The position numbers and the translations under genes were made by a program. From positions 1 through 64,000 of the forward strand of contig CAUWHJ010000010.1 in assembly GCA_963558655.1 (NCBI GenBank): a DNA stretch of 64,000 nucleotides, in the 5' to 3' direction. Every line of letters begins with the position of its first letter. The stretch's first letter is position 1. Shown here in pieces: positions 50,780 through 60,281 of the stretch. The DNA comes from UMGS1590 sp963558655. Lineage in GTDB: Bacteria > Bacillota > Peptococcia > Peptococcales > Peptococcaceae. The notes under the pieces were generated by a model, which saw only the letters and a program-made list of their open reading frames with translations, made no database searches and was not told the origin of the DNA.

Positions 50780-51553
50780 TTACACCAAATATAAATCACG
50801 TAAAGCTTGCCAGGATTCCTGAGAAAAGCCAATGCCATCTATAATATAACTTTCAAACGAACCAAATTTTTCTTCTGCTGTCTGATAGCAAATCTCCATA
50901 TAGGCTGGATCTACGCAAAGCGCTGCCTCAACAGCTTCCAACATCTCATCGTCCATCCCCTGCGCTTTCAACTGATTGAGAATTTCCTCGTTTGCCTGTT
51001 TGCGAGACTGATTGGTCGCTTCATAATCTGCCATTACATCATCTTTTGACACACCAAGAATGGTCAAAATAACAGCTGCAGTAATACCTGCACGATCTTT
51101 TCCTGCAAAGCAATGCCACAACGTTGCCCCCTCTGGGGTATCTAGCAAAAGTTGCAGGATTTCCTTTATTTTCTCCCGCACGCCTTGGTCTGTAATAAAT
51201 GATGCATACAACCCACGCATCATCTGTTGTGTCTCCTCTTTACGCCGCATTGCCTGTAATTGATCTGCACTCCCTGTCGCTTTGTTGGCCTCATTTACAG
51301 GAAAAAAGTCCAGAGAGCAGTAATCTGCACCAGGTACTGGCACATCAGGCTCAGTTTCAATCTCGCTCTTTGTCCTCAAATCAACAACGTGTCGCAGCTG
51401 ATACACATTCGCCAACAACTGAACATCATTTTCTGTCAAATGCGCCAAATTACCGGAGCGCAACAACCGATGCGCCCTCACCTTACGCCCATCAGCACCT
51501 ATCAACCCACCCAGATCACGGAAATTATGTAGTTTCTCAAATTCATTGTTCAT
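50780..51553 (-). CDS. Tyrosine-protein phosphatase (MptpB/LipA-type)
   Basis: 257 residues. The phosphatase loop is WHCFAGKDRAGI (HCxxGKDRxG), characteristic of the lipid/tyrosine phosphatases related to mycobacterial PtpB. N-terminal LHNFRDLGGLIGADGRKVRA and LLRSGNLAHL also match. The Cys would be nucleophile, the Asp-Arg pair supports catalysis. I used the ATG at 51553, nine bases after AAGGAG; the frame starts 13 codons earlier. No neighbouring kinase identifies its substrate. Confidence 0.92.
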   Translation of the reverse strand: MNNEFEKLHNFRDLGGLIGADGRKVRAHRLLRSGNLAHLTENDVQLLANVYQLRHVVDLRTKSEIETEPDVPVPGADYCSLDFFPVNEANKATGSADQLQAMRRKEETQQMMRGLYASFITDQGVREKIKEILQLLLDTPEGATLWHCFAGKDRAGITAAVILTILGVSKDDVMADYEATNQSRKQANEEILNQLKAQGMDDEMLEAVEAALCVDPAYMEICYQTAEEKFGSFESYIIDGIGFSQESWQALRDLYLV

Positions 51554-51646
51554 AATCGCCATCTCCTTCTGTATTGTATCCCTATTATACATCCACTATC
51601 ACCCCTTGTACAAAGCAATACATACACCATATTTTTGTTGCCCACA

Positions 51647-52567
51647 CTATACTTGCCACAACGTTTTATAGTAATGTACGAAATTTTCCAATCCCCTTTG
51701 CCCTCCTATGCCTTCGCTCCAATCGGAAAACGTTTTCTCGGAAATCACAGCCGGTAGATCACAGATGCGCTCAATCATAGACCAATATTCCGCATCCATC
51801 CACTGCTCAAGCTGGGCTAAAAAATTCTTTCTCTCTTCTGCCATATTAGGCATTTGCTCATAATAACAATTTTCACTAATGATCGGTGTACAAAACTGCC
51901 CCTTACACATCAACTCATTACGTCTCTTATAGGCTTCACTTTCAAAAGCATTACAGTAATATTTATGTCTGCCGTCAGGCATCTTATAAGCAAACCCAAA
52001 AAACGTGCGCTTGACTTCTTTTTTTACAACCACGTCATCAGCCATTTGCAAATAGCGATCATCAATCCATGCCTTAAATGCCTCATATTTCTCTAAAGTC
52101 AACTTCTTCTGCTGCAAAGCCACCAAGGCAATGCCTTCAGCCAATTCCAAAACTTTATGATCAAAACAAGCAATCAACGCATGCTGAAGCCAAGTGAGAA
52201 TTGGTAATGCAGCATCCGTATGCGGTGTCTCAGCCAAGCGATTAAACTCTTCCAAAAATAACTTTGGATACAACTCCTGCATGCGCTGCGCCAACTGTAC
52301 TTTACTTATATTGGCATATTCTTCCTGCAACCCGGAAGGCACCAGCACACGATTCAGCCATTCAACAATCGGGCTAGTGTAGATCCCTTCCAACAAACGC
52401 ATCTGAGCAAAGCGACTAACCTCAACGATTTGATTGCTAATATGATAATAGCGTTGACCATTATGTAAATAACAACAACCATACACAATAAATTCTTGTT
52501 CAAACTTCCCCAGTTCTGCCCATTGTGCAATATCTTGACTAACCTTCAGATCCCTAAAAGCAACCAT
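51647..52567 (-). CDS. Uncharacterised protein of an orphan ABC ATPase operon
   Basis: 306 residues, soluble, no family recognised. It is rich in aromatic residues and Glu, with patches EFIVYGCCYLHNGQRYYHIS, FGFAYKMPDGRHKYYCNAFE and the C-terminal HYYKTLWQV. Third gene of an operon that starts with a zinc-ribbon protein and an ABC ATPase, 12 bases after the ATPase. AGGAGG precedes the ATG. Its co-occurrence with the ATPase in other genomes would be the best lead. Confidence 0.72.
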   Translation of the reverse strand: MVAFRDLKVSQDIAQWAELGKFEQEFIVYGCCYLHNGQRYYHISNQIVEVSRFAQMRLLEGIYTSPIVEWLNRVLVPSGLQEEYANISKVQLAQRMQELYPKLFLEEFNRLAETPHTDAALPILTWLQHALIACFDHKVLELAEGIALVALQQKKLTLEKYEAFKAWIDDRYLQMADDVVVKKEVKRTFFGFAYKMPDGRHKYYCNAFESEAYKRRNELMCKGQFCTPIISENCYYEQMPNMAEERKNFLAQLEQWMDAEYWSMIERICDLPAVISEKTFSDWSEGIGGQRGLENFVHYYKTLWQV

Positions 52568-52579
52568 ACTTTCACCTCC

Positions 52580-53359
52580 TCATAGCACTCGCAAATCCAT
52601 ACGTCCATCGGCCAGTTGCCCAATATGAAGCGAAGCTTCCAGAGATCGGCTCAACCGTTCTGTAGACATAATTTCTGCCACTGAACCTCGATCAACAATT
52701 TTACCGTGTGAAAGGATAATCCCTTTATCAAAAACAGGTAAAATTTCCTCAGGATAATGCGTTACATAAATAATTGTCTTGTTTGACCCTTCAGCCAGCT
52801 CAGAAATCTTTCGCAACAACATCTCACGTGCAACCACATCCAAGCCAGTTCCAGGTTCATCCAATACCAAAATATCTGGGTCTGTCATCATAGCACGTGC
52901 AATTAACACATTCTGGCGTTCACCTTTTGACAACATAGAAAATGGAAAATCATGTTTGCGCTCAAGATGCCACTCCTTTAACAACGCTTTCGCATGAATC
53001 ACATCTTCAGCTCCTACTGAAGCATTTATGCCAAAGCCTCCTGTCAACCCTGATAATACAATCGTTAAAATAGATTCATTCGTATAATACTTATCAAAGT
53101 ATGAACTACTAATCCAGCCCATACGCTTGCGAATTGAGAGAATGTTTTCTTCGGTATATGACTCGCCAAAAACCTCCAATTTGCCTGATGTAGGCATCTT
53201 AAATCCCGAAACAATTGAAAGCAGAGTGGTTTTTCCACTGCCATTCAAACCAAAAACAATCCATTTTTCTCCTTCTTGTACTTTCCAATCAACATCTTTT
53301 AATAAAAAACGATTTCCTGCTTGACAACAAAGTTTTTCTGTGCAAATAACAGTCTTCAT
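52580..53359 (-). CDS. Orphan ABC ATPase (YlmA/ModF-like)
   Basis: 259 residues. Walker A GLNGSGKTTLL, signature MLSKGERQNVLIA, Walker B DILVLDEPGTGLD and H-loop YVTHYPEEILP. The sequence resembles soluble ATPases of the YlmA/ModF kind, which have no dedicated membrane partner. No permease is encoded in this operon, so transport is unlikely unless a distant partner exists. The ATGA overlap with the zinc-ribbon gene shows tight coupling. Confidence 0.85.
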   Translation of the reverse strand: MKTVICTEKLCCQAGNRFLLKDVDWKVQEGEKWIVFGLNGSGKTTLLSIVSGFKMPTSGKLEVFGESYTEENILSIRKRMGWISSSYFDKYYTNESILTIVLSGLTGGFGINASVGAEDVIHAKALLKEWHLERKHDFPFSMLSKGERQNVLIARAMMTDPDILVLDEPGTGLDVVAREMLLRKISELAEGSNKTIIYVTHYPEEILPVFDKGIILSHGKIVDRGSVAEIMSTERLSRSLEASLHIGQLADGRMDLRVL

Positions 53360-53799
53360 GACTCCACCGCCTCGTTCGACAAAGTTTCCACTTCACTATC
53401 TGATAAAGTCACACTTTCGCTTAACTGTTCCTGGTCAATATGCACAGGTACTGTAAAACCATCCTGATTCATAAACCCAAGAAATTTATTCTGCCATGCC
53501 AGAATGTCACAAATCTTAGCAATGGTCATTTGCCTTGTCTGTGCATTTTCATCAAGATATGTATACCAGTTAAAATCGTAATGTTCTACAAAATATTTCG
53601 CACTCTGATAAATTTCTGGCTCCGTGCCATACTCAATTCTCTCACAATGCGTACAAAAAATCTCAATACGCGCATCTTCAAAATTATTAAACGTGATACG
53701 CTTAATTTCTAGTGGACTACCACAATATCGGCAGACACATCGTTCCACACGTCCCGTCAGTTCTTTTACGCGCTGACTGCCATTAAATTGTTCTAACAT
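53356..53799 (-). CDS. Zinc-ribbon protein, first gene of the ABC ATPase trio
   Basis: 147 residues. Two CxxC pairs (ERCVCRYCGSPL and IFCTHCERIEYG) near the N terminus suggest a zinc ribbon, followed by an aromatic region (VEHYDFNWYTYLDEN) and an acidic Ser/Glu tail. It starts at an ATG with AGGAGG. The zinc ribbon resembles that of the CpXC protein at 35822-36523, but the rest differs. Function unknown; it is co-translated with the ATPase. Confidence 0.72.
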   Translation of the reverse strand: MLEQFNGSQRVKELTGRVERCVCRYCGSPLEIKRITFNNFEDARIEIFCTHCERIEYGTEPEIYQSAKYFVEHYDFNWYTYLDENAQTRQMTIAKICDILAWQNKFLGFMNQDGFTVPVHIDQEQLSESVTLSDSEVETLSNEAVES

Positions 53800-53815
53800 A
53801 TCTTTCTCCTCCTAT

Positions 53816-53851
53816 GAAAAAGGAGCAATAACTCCCTGAGAGTATTGCCCC
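53816..53851 (-). terminator. Terminator after the SLC13-type gene
   Basis: Stem GGAGCAATA / TATTGCCCC with one A-C mismatch (53822-53830 and 53843-53851), plus inner CTC/GAG; on the minus strand it ends in five T. Confidence 0.8.
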
Positions 53852-53874
53852 TATTTTATTCTGCAACCATTCAA

Positions 53875-55326
53875 TCAAAAGAAAATGTTACTGAGCGGAA
53901 TACCAATAACTAAAAATACCGCTACCATTGCAATACAAGTAATGACGCCATATTTATAAATGTCATTTGACTTAACCCAACCACTGTTCCCGAATAACAG
54001 TGACGCAAATGGTGATGCCGCAGGTGTTACATAGGCAATATGAATACTAATCAAAAGCATCGCCATAATTGGCATTGGATTAAAGCCCATTTCCATAGCA
54101 AAGCTATAAATAACAGGTGTAAACATCAGCCCTACAGTAGTGTTTGCCATAAAGTTTGTTAAAAACACAGATACAACACAAATAATTACACACATAAAGG
54201 TTGTTCCTCTGCCGGCAAACAAAGGATTCAATAAAGCCAATACCGATTCAGCAATACCTGTATCCGCTTGCATCATAATAGTAGAAAGAGATAAAAGAAC
54301 CCCGGAAAGAATAACAGTATCCCATACAACGCCCTGGGTTGCAGCTTTTGGAAAATCCAAAATTGGTGCACCATCAACAATAGTAATTGACATGAGTACT
54401 AAAATCATAACAATCGGGATTGTGCTCCCTAAAGTTGCAAAGAATTGTCCCGCTGCACTTGAGGCCGGTGTAAAACCAATTCCGCAATAAACGACAAGTA
54501 CAACAAGAACATAGAAAAAGGTAACTTTTTGTCGCTTATTTAATTTTAAATTATCTTTATTGACAATTGAATCATCAATCGTAGACATCATAGATAAATC
54601 AATTCTAAAAACATATTTACACAGCAAAATGTAACCTGCAATAACAATCATCCACATGATGAAGCTAAATGCTGCATAAAGGCCAAAATTAAAACTATAA
54701 GTGCCACCAGATATTTGCATCAAAGACGCATTGACAAATAATGGATTGCCTCTGAAAAGCCATGTCGAAGAACTTGCTAAACCACCTATGCAGATACCCA
54801 TCATCATCACAGATGGATATTTTGAAAAAGGTTTAATGTTATACATTTTGCATACAGAAATTAATATTCCCCAGAAAACAATCATTGCAGGGAAACTAGA
54901 ACCTATTGCACCAGCAAACATGGTCCCAACGATCATAATATAAGAAAATAGCCATGGACGACCTTTTACAATCTTCCTTGTTATCATCCATGTTGCTAAA
55001 AATTCCGTAATCTTATTTTGATCTAACACTGCAACAAACACAAAGAAGAAAATCATTAACATGACAGAATCGCTGCCAATACCAGTAGACAAAATGGTTC
55101 CAACTGGAGCAATACCCTGAATGGCCAATGCACCCATCGCCAGCATACAAGGCCACGCAGGAGCACATACGGCCACCCCATAAATACTGCCAATCAAAAT
55201 GCCAAGAATTCTCATTCCAGTTACGGTTAACTCAGAAACCGGCGGTAAAAAACCTATGCCAAACATTAATGCAATAATAATAATGATATGTACCCATTGT
55301 GGAATACGTTTCTTTGCTTCACTCAT
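53875..55326 (-). CDS. SLC13/DASS-type sodium:anion symporter
   Basis: 483 residues with about 11-12 membrane spans. It follows the divalent-anion:sodium symporter plan: the first repeat with GGLASSSTWLFRGNPLF and the second with LTNFMANTTVGLMFTPVI and VTPAASPFASLLFG, the Ser-Asn-Thr-like loops that bind substrate and sodium. Likely substrates are dicarboxylates or an organic sulfate or phosphate; none can be proven. It is AT-rich and co-directional with the phosphodiesterase upstream, 102 bases away, suggesting uptake of a product of that enzyme. AAGGGGTG precedes the ATG. Confidence 0.88.
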   Translation of the reverse strand: MSEAKKRIPQWVHIIIIIALMFGIGFLPPVSELTVTGMRILGILIGSIYGVAVCAPAWPCMLAMGALAIQGIAPVGTILSTGIGSDSVMLMIFFFVFVAVLDQNKITEFLATWMITRKIVKGRPWLFSYIMIVGTMFAGAIGSSFPAMIVFWGILISVCKMYNIKPFSKYPSVMMMGICIGGLASSSTWLFRGNPLFVNASLMQISGGTYSFNFGLYAAFSFIMWMIVIAGYILLCKYVFRIDLSMMSTIDDSIVNKDNLKLNKRQKVTFFYVLVVLVVYCGIGFTPASSAAGQFFATLGSTIPIVMILVLMSITIVDGAPILDFPKAATQGVVWDTVILSGVLLSLSTIMMQADTGIAESVLALLNPLFAGRGTTFMCVIICVVSVFLTNFMANTTVGLMFTPVIYSFAMEMGFNPMPIMAMLLISIHIAYVTPAASPFASLLFGNSGWVKSNDIYKYGVITCIAMVAVFLVIGIPLSNIFF

Positions 55327-55362
55327 GGTAAGTCACCCCTTACAGCCTACCTCTAAACTAAT

Positions 55363-55403
55363 CATGGATGTACAAAGATATGTTCTCTCTAAGTACATCC
55401 ATG
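55363..55403 (-). repeat. Intercistronic inverted repeat between phosphodiesterase and transporter
   Basis: CATGGATGTAC / GTACATCCATG (55363-55373 and 55393-55403) with a 19-base loop and no T-run. It could stabilise or process the mRNA between the two genes, or be a binding site. Confidence 0.55.
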
Positions 55404-55428
55404 GTTCAGTCATATAAACAATAACTTG

Positions 55429-57474
55429 TTATTCAATAATCTGATAAACAGGCGCACCTTCACACTGCGCTGGCATTCTCACATCTAATAACGTTGCAAT
55501 AGTAGGCGTTACATCAACCTGTCTAATTACACGTTCAGTCTTATACCCTTTTTTAATACCAGATCCCGCAATAACAAAAATAGGTGTAACAGAAGTATGG
55601 TGTCCACCATGGTCTTTTTTGGTTGTCCAAGAATCCCCATGTACACGATGGAAACCGTCTTCAAGGAAGTAGATAATATCACCAAAACCTTCCTGTCCGC
55701 ACCCAAATACAAGAGCATCGCAGTTACGTACAGCAAGAGAAATAATACGGCGACCCGTACTTGGATCTCGATAGTTATACAGTGCATCAATGATTTCTTC
55801 TTCAAGCTGATACTGATCTTCCGGATCAACAATACCATGTGGGTCTCTACCCTTGATGTTCAGGAAGATGTGGTTAGTACCAGTCGCCACTGCTCTGGTC
55901 TTTTCCCAATCAATCTCTTTGAGAACATTACCATTCTCGTCACGTTTAAGAACAGTGTAACCGAGATCGTCCATAATCTTTGCATTAACACCAAAAGCAT
56001 CACCCATCAATGCTGGGCCTTCTTCATTGGTATCACAAATCAAACCATGGTCGGAGGTAACAATGATGGTCCACCCTTCATCAAGATAAGGTAGGAACTG
56101 AGCAATATACCGGTCCGTCTGGCGATAGGTTTCAGCCATATATTCATGGTTTGTTTCAATATCAGCAGAATTCGTATGATTATTTTCATTACCATGAGGC
56201 CAAATACTATGCCCAATACCATCAACATTATGCAGATGAGAGAAAATAACATCAAAACGATCATTATCCATAAAGTACTTTAAGCAAGCAGCCTGCCAAT
56301 TGTTATAGATTTCCCATGTTGGAAGCATAAGTTGTTTTGAGAAGAAAGTATTTTTGCCGCCGAGACCACTGGTGAAACTCCAATAACCAACATTTTCAAT
56401 AATTTCTTTATGCAGTGATTTTGGATGCCAAGCAGCATCATCTGTAATATCATTTGCACGGTTCAACCAAAGATTGATATTCGAAAAATCATCATTATGA
56501 TAAATATATCTAATGGAACGAACGCATGTTAATCTGGTACCATCTTCTTGTACTACTTCATCAAGGAAAAATGGGGAATCTTCTTGATATTTAGCTACAG
56601 CTAAAGGCGCTTCTGCCTTCTTATTGCGATACATTTCAACCGTATCGTATTCACCGGCTTCGTTCTTAAGTAACAAACATGGACGACGAACACGACCATC
56701 ACAACAGAGAACCACAAATTCTTTTGCACCTTCAGGAGCATTTGCCCAACCTTCGGCATCTTTAAGTGGAGATTGCGCCGTATTAAATGGCATATTTTCA
56801 ACGGAAAATTCACCATCTTCCAGCGTCAACATGATATTTTCAACACTAGCTCCTGCATTCTGGCAAGCATCAGCTGCTGCATCAGCACCTGCTGAACCTG
56901 CGCTCTCATCTTTAATCGCTACATCCTCAATAATGCAACCTGCACCAGTATTTACATGCCCAGCTTTTGGCAAAAATGCTGGAGCTTCAACCTGCGTAGC
57001 CGCTGTTACAAGAACTTCGTCATCACGCATACCAGTACCAAAACCAATAAAACCAGGTTGTACACCATCAACAACCGCTAAATTTGGGCTATCGGAGGTT
57101 GGAGGCCAAGAACTACCAGGCCAATGCCATACCAGCGTTCTCAAACCAGCTTCTGCTGTGCAATTCCAAACAGATTCTGCTTTGCAGGTTGTAGAATCAA
57201 GTGCGTAGACCAATTTTGTATGATCAACTGGATCAATGTTCCAAAAACCAGTAATACCATGAGTTGACGCATAAGCACCTGTAGAAAGCGTTGTCCACAT
57301 TGGAGGTGTAATAGTTGGCATGCCGCCTAACATTACTAAATCCTCGCGGCAACCACCACGATCCACCAGTGTTTTAAGCGCAGGCATTTCACCCTTATCC
57401 ATTAAATACTTCGCATAGCGAGAATCCATCCCATCAATACCAACGACAATCAGTTTTTCGGTTTTTCTTGCCAT
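55429..57474 (-). CDS. Alkaline-phosphatase-superfamily phosphodiesterase, full-length copy
   Basis: 681 residues, no signal peptide, so probably cytoplasmic. Metal and nucleophile residues of the type I phosphodiesterase/nucleotide pyrophosphatase class: Asp in GIDGMD, Thr in MPTITPPMWTTLS, Asp and His in LHNVDGIGHSIW, Asp-His in TSDHGLI, and the final His in KKDHGGHHTSVTP. The C terminus ends RQVDVTPTIATLLDVRMPA. It probably hydrolyses a phospho- or sulfo-ester small molecule. It is in line with an SLC13-type transporter and divergent from a LysR gene. A truncated paralogue lies at 58326-60116. Codon use is AT-rich. Confidence 0.88.
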   Translation of the reverse strand: MARKTEKLIVVGIDGMDSRYAKYLMDKGEMPALKTLVDRGGCREDLVMLGGMPTITPPMWTTLSTGAYASTHGITGFWNIDPVDHTKLVYALDSTTCKAESVWNCTAEAGLRTLVWHWPGSSWPPTSDSPNLAVVDGVQPGFIGFGTGMRDDEVLVTAATQVEAPAFLPKAGHVNTGAGCIIEDVAIKDESAGSAGADAAADACQNAGASVENIMLTLEDGEFSVENMPFNTAQSPLKDAEGWANAPEGAKEFVVLCCDGRVRRPCLLLKNEAGEYDTVEMYRNKKAEAPLAVAKYQEDSPFFLDEVVQEDGTRLTCVRSIRYIYHNDDFSNINLWLNRANDITDDAAWHPKSLHKEIIENVGYWSFTSGLGGKNTFFSKQLMLPTWEIYNNWQAACLKYFMDNDRFDVIFSHLHNVDGIGHSIWPHGNENNHTNSADIETNHEYMAETYRQTDRYIAQFLPYLDEGWTIIVTSDHGLICDTNEEGPALMGDAFGVNAKIMDDLGYTVLKRDENGNVLKEIDWEKTRAVATGTNHIFLNIKGRDPHGIVDPEDQYQLEEEIIDALYNYRDPSTGRRIISLAVRNCDALVFGCGQEGFGDIIYFLEDGFHRVHGDSWTTKKDHGGHHTSVTPIFVIAGSGIKKGYKTERVIRQVDVTPTIATLLDVRMPAQCEGAPVYQIIE

Positions 57475-57533
57475 TCTATCTTCACTCCTTCAAAGTCTTA
57501 GTTTACAGTCGGCTTATTTAGTCGCTGTTTTCT

Positions 57534-57573
57534 TTATTCAAAGTATAAGCCATTACGCTTATACTTTGAATAA
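57534..57573. promoter_or_regulatory. 17-bp inverted repeat in the phosphodiesterase/LysR intergenic region
   Basis: TTATTCAAAGTATAAGC / GCTTATACTTTGAATAA (57534-57550 and 57557-57573) with a CATTAC spacer. It lies midway between two divergent starts and is therefore probably a LysR operator; as RNA it would form a very stable hairpin on either strand. Confidence 0.65.
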
Positions 57574-57638
57574 GTTCATTTTTTTATCAGCTGTAAAATA
57601 TCTATACAACTTAAAATTTTAGGAGGCATATAGTAAAC

Positions 57639-58388
57639 ATGAATACTGATCAGCTTAGATATCTCATTGAAATAAGCAGAAATAGCTCAATGTCATCAGC
57701 AAGTGAAAAACTCCATATGACATCACAAGCTCTCAATACAGCGATAAAGCGTCTCGAAGAAGAATTAGGGTTTGTTTTACTAAACCGTTCGTTTAAGGGC
57801 ACATCTCTTACTACTGATGGCGAATGGCTTGTCAATAAAGCTACAATTTTCCTTAATGAAATATCTGAACGACAACTAAATCACCAAATACTTAATACAT
57901 CACAAACTCATACCGGCGAACTCAATATTTTCATTAATTACTCGGGTATAAATAGCAATATTCTTGGAAAACTAATCTGCAGCTTAGCAATCAAAGAACC
58001 AGATTTAATCATTAATCTACAAGAAACTGCAAAAAGCACAGTTATAGATAAGGTATTATCTAGCGAAGTCTCTTTCGGTTTTATCTTTCAAACCACTTTC
58101 AATGATAAATTCACATACGAATTACCTACTGAAATTTTATTTGAACCCCTATTCGACGGCGAACTCATACTGTCTACATCAAATAAATCTGCCCTTGCTA
58201 AACACAAAACCATTTCCCTAGCAAAAGCTTCACACCAACCAATAATTAGTTATTACACATATCCAGAACCACAAACGTTAATTGATCATTTTTTTGCAGA
58301 TACTCTTCATTCTTCTATTCAATTCTCAAACGAAACAAATTTCTCCGTTTATCGTGAAAAAATCTTGCAAGGCATCCTTATTTCTTAG
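57639..58388 (+). pseudogene. LysR family regulator, truncated at the C terminus
   Basis: 249 codons instead of about 300. N-terminal helix-turn-helix (MNTDQLRYLIEISRNSSMSS, TSQALNTAIKRLEEELGFVL) and most of the effector domain are intact and similar to the LysR encoded at 60282-61217. Homology stops at YREKILQG, followed by ILIS and a stop. The last 63 bases overlap, on the other strand, the equally truncated end of a phosphodiesterase gene, so a deletion has fused the two tails. DNA binding could persist; ligand control is doubtful. GGAGG precedes the ATG. The partner phosphodiesterase is divergent. Confidence 0.75.
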
Positions 58389-60116
58389 CGCTAATGTCAC
58401 TAAGCGACGCCCAGTCGTTTCATCCCTTAAAGCATAAAGTTTGTCTATAATATCCTGTTCTACCTTGTATTGATCCTCTGGATCTACAATACCATGAGGA
58501 TCTCTACCTTTAATATTTAGATAAATGTGACATGTTCTTGGCGCATACGCAACGGTTTTATCCCAATCAATTTCTTTAAGGAGATTGCCATTTTCATCTT
58601 TTTTCAAGACAGTGAGCCCCATATCATTGAAAAGTTTTGCGTTTACACCATATGGATCACCCAATAACGCAGGTTCCTTTTCACCATCAACTATCAAGCC
58701 ATGGTCAGAAACAATAAAAATCGTCCATCCTTCGTCCAAATATTTCAAAAATCTACCAAGATAACGATCCGTCTGCCGATAAGTTTCCACCATGAACGAT
58801 CTATTCTTTTCAACATCATCTGGATTAGTATGACCATTTGGATATGCATGTGCCCAAATTGAATGTCCAATACCGTCTACATTGTGCAAATGCGACATAA
58901 TCAAATCATATTTATTATTTTGAATGAAATATTCCAAGCAATCTGCTTGCCAATTATTATATGCATCCCATGTTGGTAACATCAGTCTTTCAGTATAAAA
59001 AGGAATACGTGCACTACGAGGTGACGCGGTTGTATAATAGCCAACGTTGTCTATGATTTCTTTATAAAGCGATTTTGGATGCCATACTTCGTCATTATCA
59101 CATTCTAGAGCACGCCCCACCCAAATGCTAAACTCATTTTTATCCGATTCTTTCCTAAAGTATTTATATGCTCTGAAACATTTTGTTCTTTTACCATCTT
59201 CATCAACAACATCATCAACAATCGCTGGCGATAGCTCACCAAAATTCAATGTAATCAGTGGTTCCGAATCTTTTTTACTTCGAAATACCTGAACAATGTT
59301 ATAGTCTCCAGCCTCATCTTTCACAACCAAGCAAGGACGACGTAGATATCCTTTTGATAGTAATAAAGAAAATTCCTGGGCACCTTCTGGAACAGAAAAA
59401 GCCCAGCCTTCGGGTTGTCCAATCGGTGCATTTACAACATCATAAGGCATATTCTCTAATGAAAATTCGCCATCTTCCAAGGTAAGCATGACATTTTCAA
59501 CAGCCATTTCTGCATCTTCACAAGATTGTTTTGCAATTTGACTTCCGCTGGATTCTGGTTTAATATCCACATCAGAAAGCAAACATCCAGCACCAGTATT
59601 TGCATGGGCTCCGCCTTCAATAAATTGCAAACTTTCGGCTTTTGGGCTAACATTAATGATAACTTCGTCTTCTTTCAGAGCCGTACCAAAACCAATAAAT
59701 CCCGGTTGCGTACCATCTACAACATGCAGATTTGGGTTTGTGGAAGTTGGTGGCCAACTAGACCCCGGCCAATGCCACACCATCGTTCGATACCCAGCTT
59801 CTGCCGCAACATTCCAAATTGGTTCTGCTTTACATTTTGTTGAATCCAAAGCATATACCAATCTACTTTTGTCCTTAGGATCGCTATTCCAAAAACAGGT
59901 AATACCATGTGTTGAAGGATAAGCCCCCGTTGCCAATGTTGTCCACATCGGAGGCGTAATTGTTGGCTGTGCACCAAGCATCACCAAATCTTCTCTACAA
60001 GCACCTCTCTTTACATATTCCGAAATGGCCGGAAGTTCACCTTTATCCATAAGATATTTTGTAAAACGTGGATCCATCCCATCAATACCCAATACTAAAA
60101 TTTTTTTCTTTTCCAT
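58326..60116 (-). pseudogene. Alkaline-phosphatase-superfamily phosphodiesterase, 3'-truncated copy
   Basis: 596 codons against 681 in the paralogue at 55429-57474. It keeps GIDGMDPRFTKYLMDKGELP, QPTITPPMWTTLATGAYPST, LHNVDGIGHSIWAHAYPNGH and VSDHGLIVDG. It loses everything after LALRNKDAL, including the DHGGHH motif that supplies the last metal-binding His. The final residues QDFFTINGEICFV are read from the antisense of the truncated LysR gene. It is probably inactive. AGGAGG precedes the ATG. The start region is divergent from an intact LysR gene, as for the full-length copy. Confidence 0.78.
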
Positions 60117-60281
60117 GATTCATACCTCCTCTAGCAAACCTTTTATATCAACTTTAATGCACTACAAATGTATCATTTATCAAAGCTTCTCAGAAGCACA
60201 GAAAATGCTCTACAATTTTTTCTATCAAAACTTATTGTTTGCACACCAACTTTATAACAAGTTATTTTCACAGGAGATTCA
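60117..60281. promoter_or_regulatory. Divergent promoter region of the second phosphodiesterase/LysR pair
   Basis: 165 AT-rich bases between two divergent starts. It holds short repeats (GCTTCTCAGAAGC at about 60185 and AACTTTATAACAAGTT at about 60249) but no counterpart of the 17-bp inverted repeat found at the first pair. LysR binding sites probably lie here. Confidence 0.4.
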
